14,646 nt of DNA from Sulfurimonas sp. (GTDB lineage Bacteria > Campylobacterota > Campylobacteria > Campylobacterales > Sulfurimonadaceae): contig QNZR01000096.1 of NCBI GenBank assembly GCA_003978475.1, forward strand, positions 1-14,646, read 5' to 3'. Every line of letters begins with the position of its first letter. The first letter of the stretch is position 1. The notes under the pieces are model-generated. The model saw only the letters and a program-made list of their open reading frames with translations, was not told where the DNA came from and searched no databases. Both the position numbers and the translations under genes were made by a program. This document shows positions 1 through 7,944 of this stretch, piece after piece.

Positions 1-9
1 ATATGCAAA

Positions 10-17
10 CCTCCTTT
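10..17 (-). promoter_or_regulatory. Shine-Dalgarno of the next gene, beyond the left edge
   Basis: The minus strand reads AAAGGAGG followed by TTTGCAT and then AT at the window edge. This is a near-perfect Shine-Dalgarno. If the next base outside the window is G, it completes an ATG with a 7-nt spacer. It lies about 30 nt after the stop of the exported protein gene, so a same-strand gene probably follows in one operon. The start codon itself is not visible. Confidence 0.6.
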
Positions 18-48
18 ATTCTCATAACCACATCTTTAGCGACTAAAT

Positions 49-1287
49 CTACTGCTGCTTACCAACTTCTTGAATAATATTTTTAATCGTATTGCCCTCA
101 ATTGCAGTGTAGGTCAAAAACATCTTATGAGAAAACTTCAAAAATCTTGGGCTGTTGGGAATGAGCAATACATGAGAAACCGGCAGCAGTATCTTCTCTT
201 TGACCTGTGCTTTAACCGGGTCAATACGCACTACTTGCCGGGCATGGTTAAAAAACAGACTCATGTAATCATCGCCTTCGACCAATATGGGTGCTGAGCA
301 GCCGCTGATACTATGACGGTCCAGACGCTCATACGACACTCTTGCCTTGCCATGGTCAATGGCAATATCAAGCAATCCCAACTCGAAAGGTTTTTTTCTG
401 GTATTGGTTAGCACCCCTGTAAGAAAGAGTGTTTTGGATATTGTGAGCCCTACCGGTTGAAATGCCATAGGGAATGCATCCAAATACCGGTGCAACACGC
501 CTTTGGCGTCGATTGCATACAAAAACAGGCTCATCTGCTTCTGTGAAACCTCATTGCCGTAAAGAAAAATGGTGGCATCATCAATGTCAAACGATGCCAC
601 CGTCTGGGTATGGGTCTCGTACAATACCGAAGTATCAAAACTTCCCTGCTTATTTTTGTGCAGTCTCAGAAGTACGGTATCGGTAGCATGCTTTTGTGAA
701 CGCAACATCACCACAGCTCCCTCTTTGTAGGGCATCATTTTAAATATAACATAGTCTTTGTACTCTGGAAAACTCACGGTAGCGTAGCGTTGGTGTTTCA
801 GATCTTGCAGATACAGCAGCTCAACAGTAGCACTCTGTACCCCTTCACGTTCCATCGAGAACAGCAGCGATCCGTCATCAAAAAGAAGGGTATGCGGGTG
901 GTACTCATCTTCTAAAGAGAGTGCAGAAGTAGCGCAATGCGTCACAACAGTGTGCAGCTGCATGTTATGTACGTTTAACGTCAACACCTCCACACATTTT
1001 GACTGAGTCTCTGCAATTAAAAGTATTTCGGTTGCATTAATCTTCATTGCCTTTTCCACAAAGACATCTGCAATGTCAAGCGTCGTCGTACGCCGTATCT
1101 GTAAATCCTGATTGACCTCATACATATACACCGCATATTCGTCATTGGCACTACTAAAGTTAATATCGTTACAGACAACAACAATATTGTCCATTTTTAC
1201 CGGGTTGGCACATACTCGGTCATGCATCATAAAGCTACCGGCATGAACCGTAGATATTATGATTGCCCATATTATAATGAACGGCAT
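49..1287 (-). CDS. Exported protein of unknown function, possibly beta-propeller-like
   Basis: I do not recognise a family. The chosen ATG at 1287 gives 412 residues and is preceded by AAAAGGGAGTAGA, a good Shine-Dalgarno. Longer readings from 1317 or 1314 have no such site and would start only a few bases after the predicted transcription start. The N-terminus (MPFIIIWAIIISTVHA) looks like a Sec signal peptide ending near residue 16, so the product is probably periplasmic or exported. The rest has no membrane segment. It alternates short hydrophobic strands with acidic turns (for example DDGSLLFS and DDATIFLYG), as in a beta-propeller, but this is an impression and not a domain match. There are several scattered cysteines. 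The gene has its own promoter and is probably cotranscribed with a gene beyond the left edge. Confidence 0.7.
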   Translation of the reverse strand: MPFIIIWAIIISTVHAGSFMMHDRVCANPVKMDNIVVVCNDINFSSANDEYAVYMYEVNQDLQIRRTTTLDIADVFVEKAMKINATEILLIAETQSKCVEVLTLNVHNMQLHTVVTHCATSALSLEDEYHPHTLLFDDGSLLFSMEREGVQSATVELLYLQDLKHQRYATVSFPEYKDYVIFKMMPYKEGAVVMLRSQKHATDTVLLRLHKNKQGSFDTSVLYETHTQTVASFDIDDATIFLYGNEVSQKQMSLFLYAIDAKGVLHRYLDAFPMAFQPVGLTISKTLFLTGVLTNTRKKPFELGLLDIAIDHGKARVSYERLDRHSISGCSAPILVEGDDYMSLFFNHARQVVRIDPVKAQVKEKILLPVSHVLLIPNSPRFLKFSHKMFLTYTAIEGNTIKNIIQEVGKQQ

Positions 1288-1328
1288 TCTACTCCCTTTT
1301 GGCATTGGACTCATCAATATTTGGAGGT

Positions 1329-1337
1329 ATTATATCA
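1329..1337 (-). promoter_or_regulatory. Extended -10 promoter for the exported protein gene
   Basis: The minus strand carries TGATATAAT, a perfect extended -10 box in an AT-rich stretch. No convincing -35 box is visible, which is normal for sigma70 promoters in Campylobacterota. The predicted start of transcription is near 1322, giving a leader of about 35 nt to the ATG at 1287. This supports the shorter start for that gene and its expression separately from uvrA. Confidence 0.6.
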
Positions 1338-1420
1338 AAATATAAGCTAGAACTTAAATTACTGTTCTTCTTGTAAATTTTTATCTTAAATTTTGTTAAA
1401 AGTAAGATATCACGGTATGA

Positions 1421-4243
1421 TTATGTGTGATGCGCTTCTAACTCTTTAACAAGATATTTCCCTGTATAACTCCCGGTACTCTCATGCTGAAGCGCCAGTT
1501 CTTCGGGAGAACCGACAGCAATAATATCACCGCCGCCACTGCCTCCTTCAGGTCCCATGTCAATAATATAATCGGCATTCTTCACCATATCGAGATTGTG
1601 CTCTATGACCAAAACCGTATTGCCCAGCGCTACAAAATGGTGCAGCACTTTGGTGAGGCGGTTCACATCGTCAAAATGCAGCCCGGTCGTCGGCTCATCT
1701 AAAATGTAGAGGGTTTTTCCCGTATCCCGCCGACTCAGCTCTTTGGAGAGTTTAATACGCTGCGCTTCCCCGCCGGAGAGTGTAACGGCATTTTGTCCAA
1801 GCGTAATATACCCCAGACCCACATCGTAAAGCGTCTGCATTTTAGCTTTAATTTTAGGAATGGGCGCAAAAAATTCCAAGGCTTCTTCGACACTCATTGC
1901 CAAAACATCGGCAATGGTTTTACCCTTATACTCCACCTCCAACGACTGCTCGTTGTAGCGTTTGCCTTTACAGGAGTCGCATTTCACCAAAATATCGGGC
2001 AAAAAATGCATCTCTATTTTAAGCTCTCCCTCTCCCTGGCACTTTTCACAACGGCCGCCTTTGACATTAAAACTAAAACGCGAGGTCGTATAGCCTCGCA
2101 ACTGTGCCTCTTTCGTTTTGGCAAAAAGCGCCCGAATCTCGTCCATCACACCCGTGTAGGTTGCAGGGTTACTGCGCGGTGTTCTGCCAATGGGACTTTG
2201 GTCGAGGTAAATAACCTTGTCGAGTTTCTCAAGCCCATCAATACTCACACCGGCAATTTTTTTCACTTTACGGGCATGATTGAGCAGTTCACGTGCCGTA
2301 GGCAACAGGGTCTGCAAAATAAGTGAACTCTTGCCGCTGCCGCTGACACCGGTAATACAGACAAAGTTATGCAGTGGAATTTTTACATGTAAATTCTCAA
2401 TATTATTGACCGAAACATTCTTCAGCTCCAGCCACTCTTCTTGTGCCCTACGGTAGAAATATTCAATTTTTTTTCTACCGTTAAGATAGTCTGCCGTCAA
2501 TGTTTTAGATTGTTTCAGTTGGGAAAGGGTACCTTTAAAAACAACTTCACCACCGTATTTACCCGCGCCCGGACCAATATCGACAATATAGTCGGCATTT
2601 TCGATGGTCTCTTTGTCGTGTTCGACAACAATCACCGTATTGCCTTTCTCTTGAAGCGAACGCAGGGTACGAATGAGTTTTAAGGTATCGCGTTCATGCA
2701 GTCCGATGCTAGGCTCATCAAGCACATACATCACACCGGTCAAACCGCTGCCGATTTGTGAGGCAATACGGATGCGCTGTGCTTCCCCGCCGCTAATAGT
2801 TCGTGCATCACGATCAAGGGTCAAGTAGCCCAGTCCCACATCATACAAAAAAAAGAGTCGCTCACGAATCTCGTTTAAAATAGGTGCGGCAATCATACTG
2901 TGCTGTTTATTGAGATGGCTAAAGGTCACGGCATCATTGAACCATTCGTAACTTTTTGCTATCGGCAAAGAGATAATATCGCTAATGCGCTTGTCGGCGA
3001 CACGAACGGCAAGACTCTCCTGACGCAAGCGGTGCGAATGGCAGACATCGCACACCTTTTCACTCATATACTCACCCAACTCTTTGTCATCTTTAAACAT
3101 GTCGTAGGCAATACGAATAATTCCGGGCCATATACGCTTAATGGGGTGTTTTTTCCACTCAAACGTCACCTCATCGACACTGCCGTGCAAAATGGCTTTT
3201 TTCTGATGCGGCTGAAGGGTCGCAAACGGTACGGTAATATCAATATCATTATGGGCACAAAAACCCTTTAGAAATGTGAAGTAGTACCCTTTGTTAAAGC
3301 CGTAAATAATCCTGACCGCTCCTTTTTCAATACAGAGTTCCTCATCGATGATTTTCTCCTGATCAAGCGCATAGCGAATCCCCAGACCATCACATTCAGG
3401 ACAGGCACCTTTGGGTGAATTAAACGAAAACGTCAACGGTTCCAGCGGTTCAAAACTGACTTTACAGTCAAAACAGGCATTATGCTCACTGTAATGGATC
3501 ATTTTTTCACTTAAACCCAGCGCGTCATAATTTAAAATTTCCAGCTCCAGCTCCCCATAGCTCTCTTTCAATGCACGCTCCACATCCGCGGCAATGCGCT
3601 CTTTATTGTCCGGTTTAATAATGATGCGGTCAATCACCACTTTAATCGTATGCTTTTTGGTTTTACTCAGCTCAACCTCGTCATCCAGACGTACCATGAC
3701 GCCGTCAATCATCGCACGAACATAGCCTTTGTGACGTAACGATTCCATCATATCCTGATAGCTCCCCTTTTTCTCGTTGACCAGAGGCGCTAAAATAATG
3801 ACTTTGGCACCTTCGGGAAGCAACCGTACCTGCTCAATAATATCTTCAGCACTCATTTGTGAAATGGGCTTGTCGCACAGATGGCAATGCTGTACGCCAA
3901 TGCGGGCATAGAGCAGACGAAAATAGTCATAAATCTCCGTAATGGTTCCCACTGTGGAGCGTGGATTTTTTGATGTCGTTTTCTGATCAATAGCAATGGC
4001 AGGCGTAAGCCCCTCTATTTTATCAACATCAGGTTTACCGATGCGGTCTAGAAACTGTCGGGCATAACTTGAGAGCGACTCAATATAGCGTCGCTGTCCT
4101 TCGGCGTAAAGCGTATCAAATGCCAATGTTGATTTGCCGCTGCCGCTTAAGCCCGTACAGACAACCAGTTTGTTTTTAGGGATCTCCAAAGAGATGTTTT
4201 TTAAATTGTTTTCTCGTGCACCGTAAATTTTAATCTTATCCAT
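1421..4243 (-). CDS. uvrA: UvrABC excinuclease subunit A
   Basis: UvrA is the damage-sensing ATPase of nucleotide excision repair. A UvrA dimer recognises distorted DNA and loads UvrB in the cytoplasm. The 940 residues match the usual family length. The first ATPase has Walker A GLSGSGKST at 31-39 and, after a long insertion, the signature ISGGEAQR at 483-490 with Walker B MYVLDEP at 505-511. The second has GVSGSGKSS at 632-640, LSGGEAQR at 822-829 and LYILDEP at 845-851. Two CX2C pairs in each half bind zinc: C257/C260 with C281/C284, and C732/C735 with C755/C758. No key residue appears to be missing. The start codon overlaps the last 8 nt of the transporter gene upstream and has only a weak GGTGG site, so translation is probably coupled. 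No T-tailed terminator is visible after the stop. Confidence 0.98.
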   Translation of the reverse strand: MDKIKIYGARENNLKNISLEIPKNKLVVCTGLSGSGKSTLAFDTLYAEGQRRYIESLSSYARQFLDRIGKPDVDKIEGLTPAIAIDQKTTSKNPRSTVGTITEIYDYFRLLYARIGVQHCHLCDKPISQMSAEDIIEQVRLLPEGAKVIILAPLVNEKKGSYQDMMESLRHKGYVRAMIDGVMVRLDDEVELSKTKKHTIKVVIDRIIIKPDNKERIAADVERALKESYGELELEILNYDALGLSEKMIHYSEHNACFDCKVSFEPLEPLTFSFNSPKGACPECDGLGIRYALDQEKIIDEELCIEKGAVRIIYGFNKGYYFTFLKGFCAHNDIDITVPFATLQPHQKKAILHGSVDEVTFEWKKHPIKRIWPGIIRIAYDMFKDDKELGEYMSEKVCDVCHSHRLRQESLAVRVADKRISDIISLPIAKSYEWFNDAVTFSHLNKQHSMIAAPILNEIRERLFFLYDVGLGYLTLDRDARTISGGEAQRIRIASQIGSGLTGVMYVLDEPSIGLHERDTLKLIRTLRSLQEKGNTVIVVEHDKETIENADYIVDIGPGAGKYGGEVVFKGTLSQLKQSKTLTADYLNGRKKIEYFYRRAQEEWLELKNVSVNNIENLHVKIPLHNFVCITGVSGSGKSSLILQTLLPTARELLNHARKVKKIAGVSIDGLEKLDKVIYLDQSPIGRTPRSNPATYTGVMDEIRALFAKTKEAQLRGYTTSRFSFNVKGGRCEKCQGEGELKIEMHFLPDILVKCDSCKGKRYNEQSLEVEYKGKTIADVLAMSVEEALEFFAPIPKIKAKMQTLYDVGLGYITLGQNAVTLSGGEAQRIKLSKELSRRDTGKTLYILDEPTTGLHFDDVNRLTKVLHHFVALGNTVLVIEHNLDMVKNADYIIDMGPEGGSGGGDIIAVGSPEELALQHESTGSYTGKYLVKELEAHHT
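2382..2393. repeat. Palindrome TTTACATGTAAA, copy 1 (within uvrA)
   Basis: A perfect 12-bp palindrome inside uvrA, encoding part of LHVK. It is identical to copies at 4489-4500 and 13601-13612. Its role is unknown. Confidence 0.6.
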
Positions 4244-4976
4244 TACCCACCAATCGTATAAATAAATAGAGTGCTACGGCAATATAAAATAGCAGTAGCA
4301 GCTTCTTTTGTACATCATCATTGACCTGATGTTTCATATGAATGCCAAAAAGCACTCCCAACAGCGATGCCAGACCAATAATCATGCCGCTTTCATAATC
4401 CAATACCCGTGCCATACTCAAACCGATGACTCCCGAAATCGAAGAAAATACCACAAAAAAGAGTCCTGCGGAGATGGCATTTTTCAAATTTACATGTAAA
4501 AATCCCACCAAAATGGGAACCAGTAAAATGGAGCCGCCCACACCAATGGAGATAGAGAACAGACCAATCGCCGTACCAATCAAAAAAAGCAGTGCCGGAT
4601 GCGGCTGTATCACCGTATTGTACTGCTGCGTTTTAACATACATACGTGCCAAAGCAAAAATCACAAAAGCAAAAAAGAGCACTTCGAGCGTAAAGGCATT
4701 GACTCTGGAGACAATCAATGCGCTCAACAACGCTCCAAAAAATCCACCAAAGCCGATGATACTCACCATTTTCAGGTCAAGTGTTCCCTTTTTAAAGTTC
4801 AAATAACTGCCATACACTGAGCTAAATACCATCTGAATTACCGAAATACCGATGGCTGTTTTCATGTCATAGCCTAAAAACAGCAATACCGGAACCAGAA
4901 TCGTACCTCCGCCTATTCCAAAAAATCCGGAGAGTATCCCGACAAACACACCGATAACACTTAATTCTACAACCAT
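4236..4976 (-). CDS. TSUP-family (TauE/SafE) membrane transporter
   Basis: This is an integral inner-membrane permease of the TSUP family, whose members are linked to export or uptake of sulfite, sulfonates and other small sulfur or organic anions. The substrate cannot be read from the sequence. The 246 residues form the usual two-repeat architecture, about eight hydrophobic segments. The paired family motifs are FGIGGGTILVP at 19-29 and SIGVGGSILLVP at 143-154. The ATG at 4976 has AAGG six bases upstream. The gene overlaps the uvrA start by 8 nt, so the two are probably translated together, although I know of no functional link between them. In a sulfur-oxidising campylobacterotan a sulfite or thiosulfate role is conceivable, but this is only inferred from the family. 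Confidence 0.9.
   Translation of the reverse strand: MVVELSVIGVFVGILSGFFGIGGGTILVPVLLFLGYDMKTAIGISVIQMVFSSVYGSYLNFKKGTLDLKMVSIIGFGGFFGALLSALIVSRVNAFTLEVLFFAFVIFALARMYVKTQQYNTVIQPHPALLFLIGTAIGLFSISIGVGGSILLVPILVGFLHVNLKNAISAGLFFVVFSSISGVIGLSMARVLDYESGMIIGLASLLGVLFGIHMKHQVNDDVQKKLLLLFYIAVALYLFIRLVGNG
4489..4500. repeat. Palindrome TTTACATGTAAA, copy 2 (within the TSUP gene)
   Basis: A perfect 12-bp palindrome in the TSUP coding region, encoding part of LHVN. The reading frame places it on the same codons (TTA CAT GTA) as the uvrA copy. It matches 2382-2393 and 13601-13612. Confidence 0.6.
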
Positions 4977-4999
4977 GCCCTGCCTTGATTTATGAGGCG

Positions 5000-5005
5000 A
5001 TTGTA
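5000..5005 (-). promoter_or_regulatory. Possible -10 box for the TSUP-uvrA operon
   Basis: The minus strand has TACAAT in the 65-nt gap between the CotH-type gene and the transporter, placing a start of transcription near 4993. No -35 box and no T-rich tract are visible. The operon could instead be read through from the CotH-type gene, since no terminator is seen in the gap. Confidence 0.3.
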
Positions 5006-5041
5006 CAGAAGAGTTCCTTTAAAACGGCATAGTCTATACGA

Positions 5042-7297
5042 TTATTCCGGAAACATTTCTTCTAAATAACGTCTGGAAATATCCGCTCTTTTATTGGCAA
5101 AATGACGCATAACATCGACATAGTAATACCAATCATCCATAGTCGCATAATCAGGTCCCGCATCACCCCATGTTGCAATATGTCTTGGCATTTCCGGTGC
5201 AATGCGCTGTTGCATCTGTTCAATCATCGAACGCACACGCTCCGGAGCAAAAGCCGTCTCCAAAAGCTCATAAAACCGTGCAACAAACCTATGTGCAAAG
5301 GTCTCGTTTTTCAATAAGTTTCGTAGTAACAATGTTGCCCATGGTCGATTTCTCCAATCACTACTATTGTCATCTGTGGCAAATGCCAGGGTATTGTGCA
5401 TCAGACCAAAGTCTTTGGGTCCGTTGGAGGGATCTTCATCATAAAGCTGAAAACCGGCATCTTGATCATCCATCATCCAGCGCCATTTTGCACCCTCTTT
5501 TTGCTCTTTCCAGTATCGGATGTTGTTGCGGGGCCAATCAAAGTTTGCTATATAGATTTGTGTGATCTGGTAATCAATATAATTGTCAATATCCATACGA
5601 TCCGCTACATAATCGTAAGCATACGCATCACTGAGATTATGCTCTTTAATATAGTCTATCAGTGCTATATACGCATCGGCACGTCCCTCTTTGACTACAT
5701 GTCTTCCGCCATAAAGAATGTCAACTTTTTTCGGGTTGAGCGCAGGATAGTTATTTGCCAGATAGTCTTCATTTTTCTTTTCACGAATATTATGAATACC
5801 CCAATATACCCCGTTAATAAAAACAACCGAAGGTTCATATGCCTGATAGTCAATGTCTAAATCCTCTTTAACAAGCTGCTGTATCATAGCGTCTCGAAAC
5901 ATGCTCTTCCACCAGTCCTGCCCCGAATTTCTCAGCTTAAAGCTCTTAAACGTATCGATATTTTTTTCTTGAAACAGTTGATAGTTAATACGATCCTCTC
6001 CAAAAATATCATCGGCTTTAATAGAGAGTGATTTTTGTGCCATCTGCCGGGAACAATGACCACTGATGGCAATGTGAACTTCCTGATTGAACCCCAGCCG
6101 TTTTTCAACATCAAAATACTCTATATTCGCCGGGCGTTTCCATTCTTGCATATAGTTGGCTTTACCGCTGCCGCACGGGGTTTCAATGCCGTTAGTACCT
6201 TCGATATAGATACCGATGTCATCATCCCAAAGATACGGCTCGTCGGTCACAATAGAAATGGTCGGAAGTGTGGTCTCCTCGTCAATAAAGTAGGTATGGG
6301 TGATACGCTTGCTTGGAAAGAGTCCGTCACTAACACTCATGGCACGCAGTACCGTTGTAGTCTCAATGACAATAGGATCACGATAGCGCGTCGATCCGTA
6401 AGTCGGGTAAGAACCGTCTGTTGTATAGTAAATTTCCGCATCATCATCTTTGGACATTAAAGCAATACTTACAGGAGCATCATAGAATCCTCCTTCACGT
6501 GACACTTCCGGCATATCTGCCTGCACCGCCTCATGAGAGAGACTCCAGTTTTTCTGTAACGGTGTCGGGTAAGTAAATCCTATGGTATCTCCATGTCTGG
6601 CGGAAGAGATATCCATGGTCTGTTGAGGAAATTCCCATGCGTCAATTAAGCGATTCTCAGCATCAAACAGAGCAACCGCTTCTCCTTTAGCTTTAAGTTT
6701 AAAATTGGTGTGGTGGTGCGTCAGGGTAATATTGTGATCATCAGCCCAAAAAATCATATAACTTTTAGGCGGCATTACGGTACCGTTGGGAATTCTCCAT
6801 TTTGCTTTAGAAATTTTATCACTTAACTTGTACCCACTAATGTCAACAGCGGTCTCAGCCCCGTTATACAGTTCAATCCAATCCGAAAACGCCGAAAAAT
6901 CAGGATCCAGCAGTGTATGAGCATTAGCCGCCATGACTTCATTAATTACCACCCCGTCAGGTTCACTGCGCTTAACAACGCTAAAAGGGTAAAAAGCCTC
7001 TTCGTCATATGACCCCTTGCTAAAAGCCCGTACCTCATACTCTTGAGCCTCGTCAAGTGAGGGGAATACAAAAACCCCTTCATGGTTTCCGTGAGTGTTT
7101 ACTCTGTAAACAACATGCTCCGGCATATTGGTATCATAGGCATAAAAAAGCCCCAACCAGTCATTGTGGTTTCCCGGCAATCCGGAAACGGTGATACGAA
7201 TAGGTTCTCCCTGTTCATACTGTGGCTTATGTGTCTGAATAGACACTCCCCACAAAGCACCGGCAACACAGATGATGAGTGTTATTTTTTTGATCAT
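5042..7297 (-). CDS. Secreted CotH-type protein with lamin-tail and chitobiase-type domains
   Basis: This is a multidomain exported protein. The ATG at 7297 (751 residues) has AAAGG seven bases upstream and opens a signal peptide (MIKKITLIICVAGALWGVS). An in-frame ATG at 7324 lacks a Shine-Dalgarno and would bury the signal. Numbered from 7297: an Ig-like domain at about 18-108 with the WLGLFY pattern; a lamin-tail domain at 114-246 (VVINEVMAAN, DWIELYN); a chitobiase/hexosaminidase C-terminal-type domain at 262-339 (AEIYYTTDGSYPT); and a CotH domain at about 346-716. The CotH part shows NIREKKNEDY (503-512), DWPRNN (587-592) and WRWMMDDQDAGF (605-616). The last of these carries the DxD metal-binding motif of CotH atypical protein kinases. 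Bacillus CotH is a spore-coat kinase, and homologues here and in marine bacteria are surface or secreted proteins of unknown target. Kinase activity is inferred from the motifs only. Confidence 0.88.
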   Translation of the reverse strand: MIKKITLIICVAGALWGVSIQTHKPQYEQGEPIRITVSGLPGNHNDWLGLFYAYDTNMPEHVVYRVNTHGNHEGVFVFPSLDEAQEYEVRAFSKGSYDEEAFYPFSVVKRSEPDGVVINEVMAANAHTLLDPDFSAFSDWIELYNGAETAVDISGYKLSDKISKAKWRIPNGTVMPPKSYMIFWADDHNITLTHHHTNFKLKAKGEAVALFDAENRLIDAWEFPQQTMDISSARHGDTIGFTYPTPLQKNWSLSHEAVQADMPEVSREGGFYDAPVSIALMSKDDDAEIYYTTDGSYPTYGSTRYRDPIVIETTTVLRAMSVSDGLFPSKRITHTYFIDEETTLPTISIVTDEPYLWDDDIGIYIEGTNGIETPCGSGKANYMQEWKRPANIEYFDVEKRLGFNQEVHIAISGHCSRQMAQKSLSIKADDIFGEDRINYQLFQEKNIDTFKSFKLRNSGQDWWKSMFRDAMIQQLVKEDLDIDYQAYEPSVVFINGVYWGIHNIREKKNEDYLANNYPALNPKKVDILYGGRHVVKEGRADAYIALIDYIKEHNLSDAYAYDYVADRMDIDNYIDYQITQIYIANFDWPRNNIRYWKEQKEGAKWRWMMDDQDAGFQLYDEDPSNGPKDFGLMHNTLAFATDDNSSDWRNRPWATLLLRNLLKNETFAHRFVARFYELLETAFAPERVRSMIEQMQQRIAPEMPRHIATWGDAGPDYATMDDWYYYVDVMRHFANKRADISRRYLEEMFPE

Positions 7298-7347
7298 AAG
7301 AGCACCTTTAATATCTACAAACATGTAGAAACAAATTATTGCATAAA

Positions 7348-7356
7348 ATTATATCA
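7348..7356 (-). promoter_or_regulatory. Extended -10 promoter for the CotH-type gene
   Basis: The minus strand has TGATATAAT, identical to the box ahead of the other exported-protein gene at 1329-1337. It places transcription start near 7341, giving a leader of about 44 nt to the ATG at 7297. No clear -35 box is visible. Confidence 0.6.
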
Positions 7357-7478
7357 TAATTATAAAATGAAAAAATATCTTTTCTCATTATTTTTTTTCA
7401 TGTCATACGCTCCTGAAGTCATTTCCGGAATTTTTGTATGATTCATCTCTTTTAATCAATTATTTACATTCATTAACA

Positions 7479-7484
7479 TATAAT
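7479..7484 (+). promoter_or_regulatory. -10 box for the CheX-like/fliN/fliO operon
   Basis: The plus strand carries a perfect TATAAT in AT-rich DNA, with a predicted start of transcription near 7491 and a leader of about 34 nt to the first gene. There is no good -35 box. I saw no obvious sigma54 (GG-N10-GC) or sigma28 promoter, so this flagellar operon looks vegetatively expressed. The box lies in the 200-bp divergent region shared with the CotH-type gene. Confidence 0.5.
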
Positions 7485-7524
7485 CTACTACCAATTATGA
7501 TGATTCAAGGGAATACACGACTCG

Positions 7525-7944
7525 ATGATCCGCTTTATTACCACAGCAAGTGAACATTTTTTTCAACATCAAGTAGGGACATCATGCACCCTGTCTGAAC
7601 TGCCGACGCAAGATAGAACGATTCTTGCTTATATAGACATACGAAGTACATCACAGTGTCGTTATCGTATCTATATTGCCATGGACGAGCCTCTGTTAAG
7701 ACAAATAACCGAGCTTTTTCTTGGTGAAGAGACTCCTGATGAGCAGACACTTCAGGAGATGCTGCTTGAAACGACCAATATGATTGTCGGCAGTGCAAAA
7801 GTATTGGCTGAAGGTTCGGGCAGTGCATTTAATATTGAAACACCCTTTCTTCAGGAGGGACAGTTTTCTGCCATTGCGTATGATGAAAAATGTACATTGG
7901 CCATTGAAAACAACCTCATGACGATTGCATTAAAGGAACTATGA
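7525..7944 (+). CDS. CheX/CheC-like chemotaxis protein, probable FliY N-terminal half
   Basis: The 139-residue cytoplasmic protein resembles the CheC/CheX/FliY phosphatase fold. The clearest signature is ETTNMIVGSAK at about 82-92. It keeps the ExxN pair (E82, N85) that CheC-family proteins use to dephosphorylate CheY-P. It is followed directly by fliN with an ATGA overlap. B. subtilis FliY carries a CheC-like domain fused to a FliN-like domain, so this pair looks like FliY split in two. It therefore probably works at the flagellar C-ring or on CheY-P. Only one copy of the ExxN helix is present, as in CheX. The ATG at 7525 is the first in-frame start after a stop at 7501. Its AAGGGA site is 12 nt away, which is long. 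The family call is by motif and context. Confidence 0.7.
   Translation: MIRFITTASEHFFQHQVGTSCTLSELPTQDRTILAYIDIRSTSQCRYRIYIAMDEPLLRQITELFLGEETPDEQTLQEMLLETTNMIVGSAKVLAEGSGSAFNIETPFLQEGQFSAIAYDEKCTLAIENNLMTIALKEL

Noticed and set aside
1383..1408. Hairpin ATCTTA-AA-TTTT-GTT-AAAA-G-TAAGAT after uvrA as a terminator
   Set aside because: The stem is almost all A+T, has an internal loop, and is followed by A-rich sequence rather than a T tract on the minus strand.
1793..3271. Several plus-strand frames opposite uvrA
   Set aside because: uvrA is full length with all motifs intact, and the opposite frames show no start signals or domains.
4426..4806. Plus-strand open frame opposite the TSUP gene
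   Set aside because: It mirrors a clear transporter gene, is rich in K, P and T as expected of an antisense frame, and has no ribosome site or known motif.
7082..7366. Longer plus-strand frame running into the 24-residue peptide
   Set aside because: Its first part is antisense to the conserved N-terminal region of the CotH-type gene and carries no recognisable motif.
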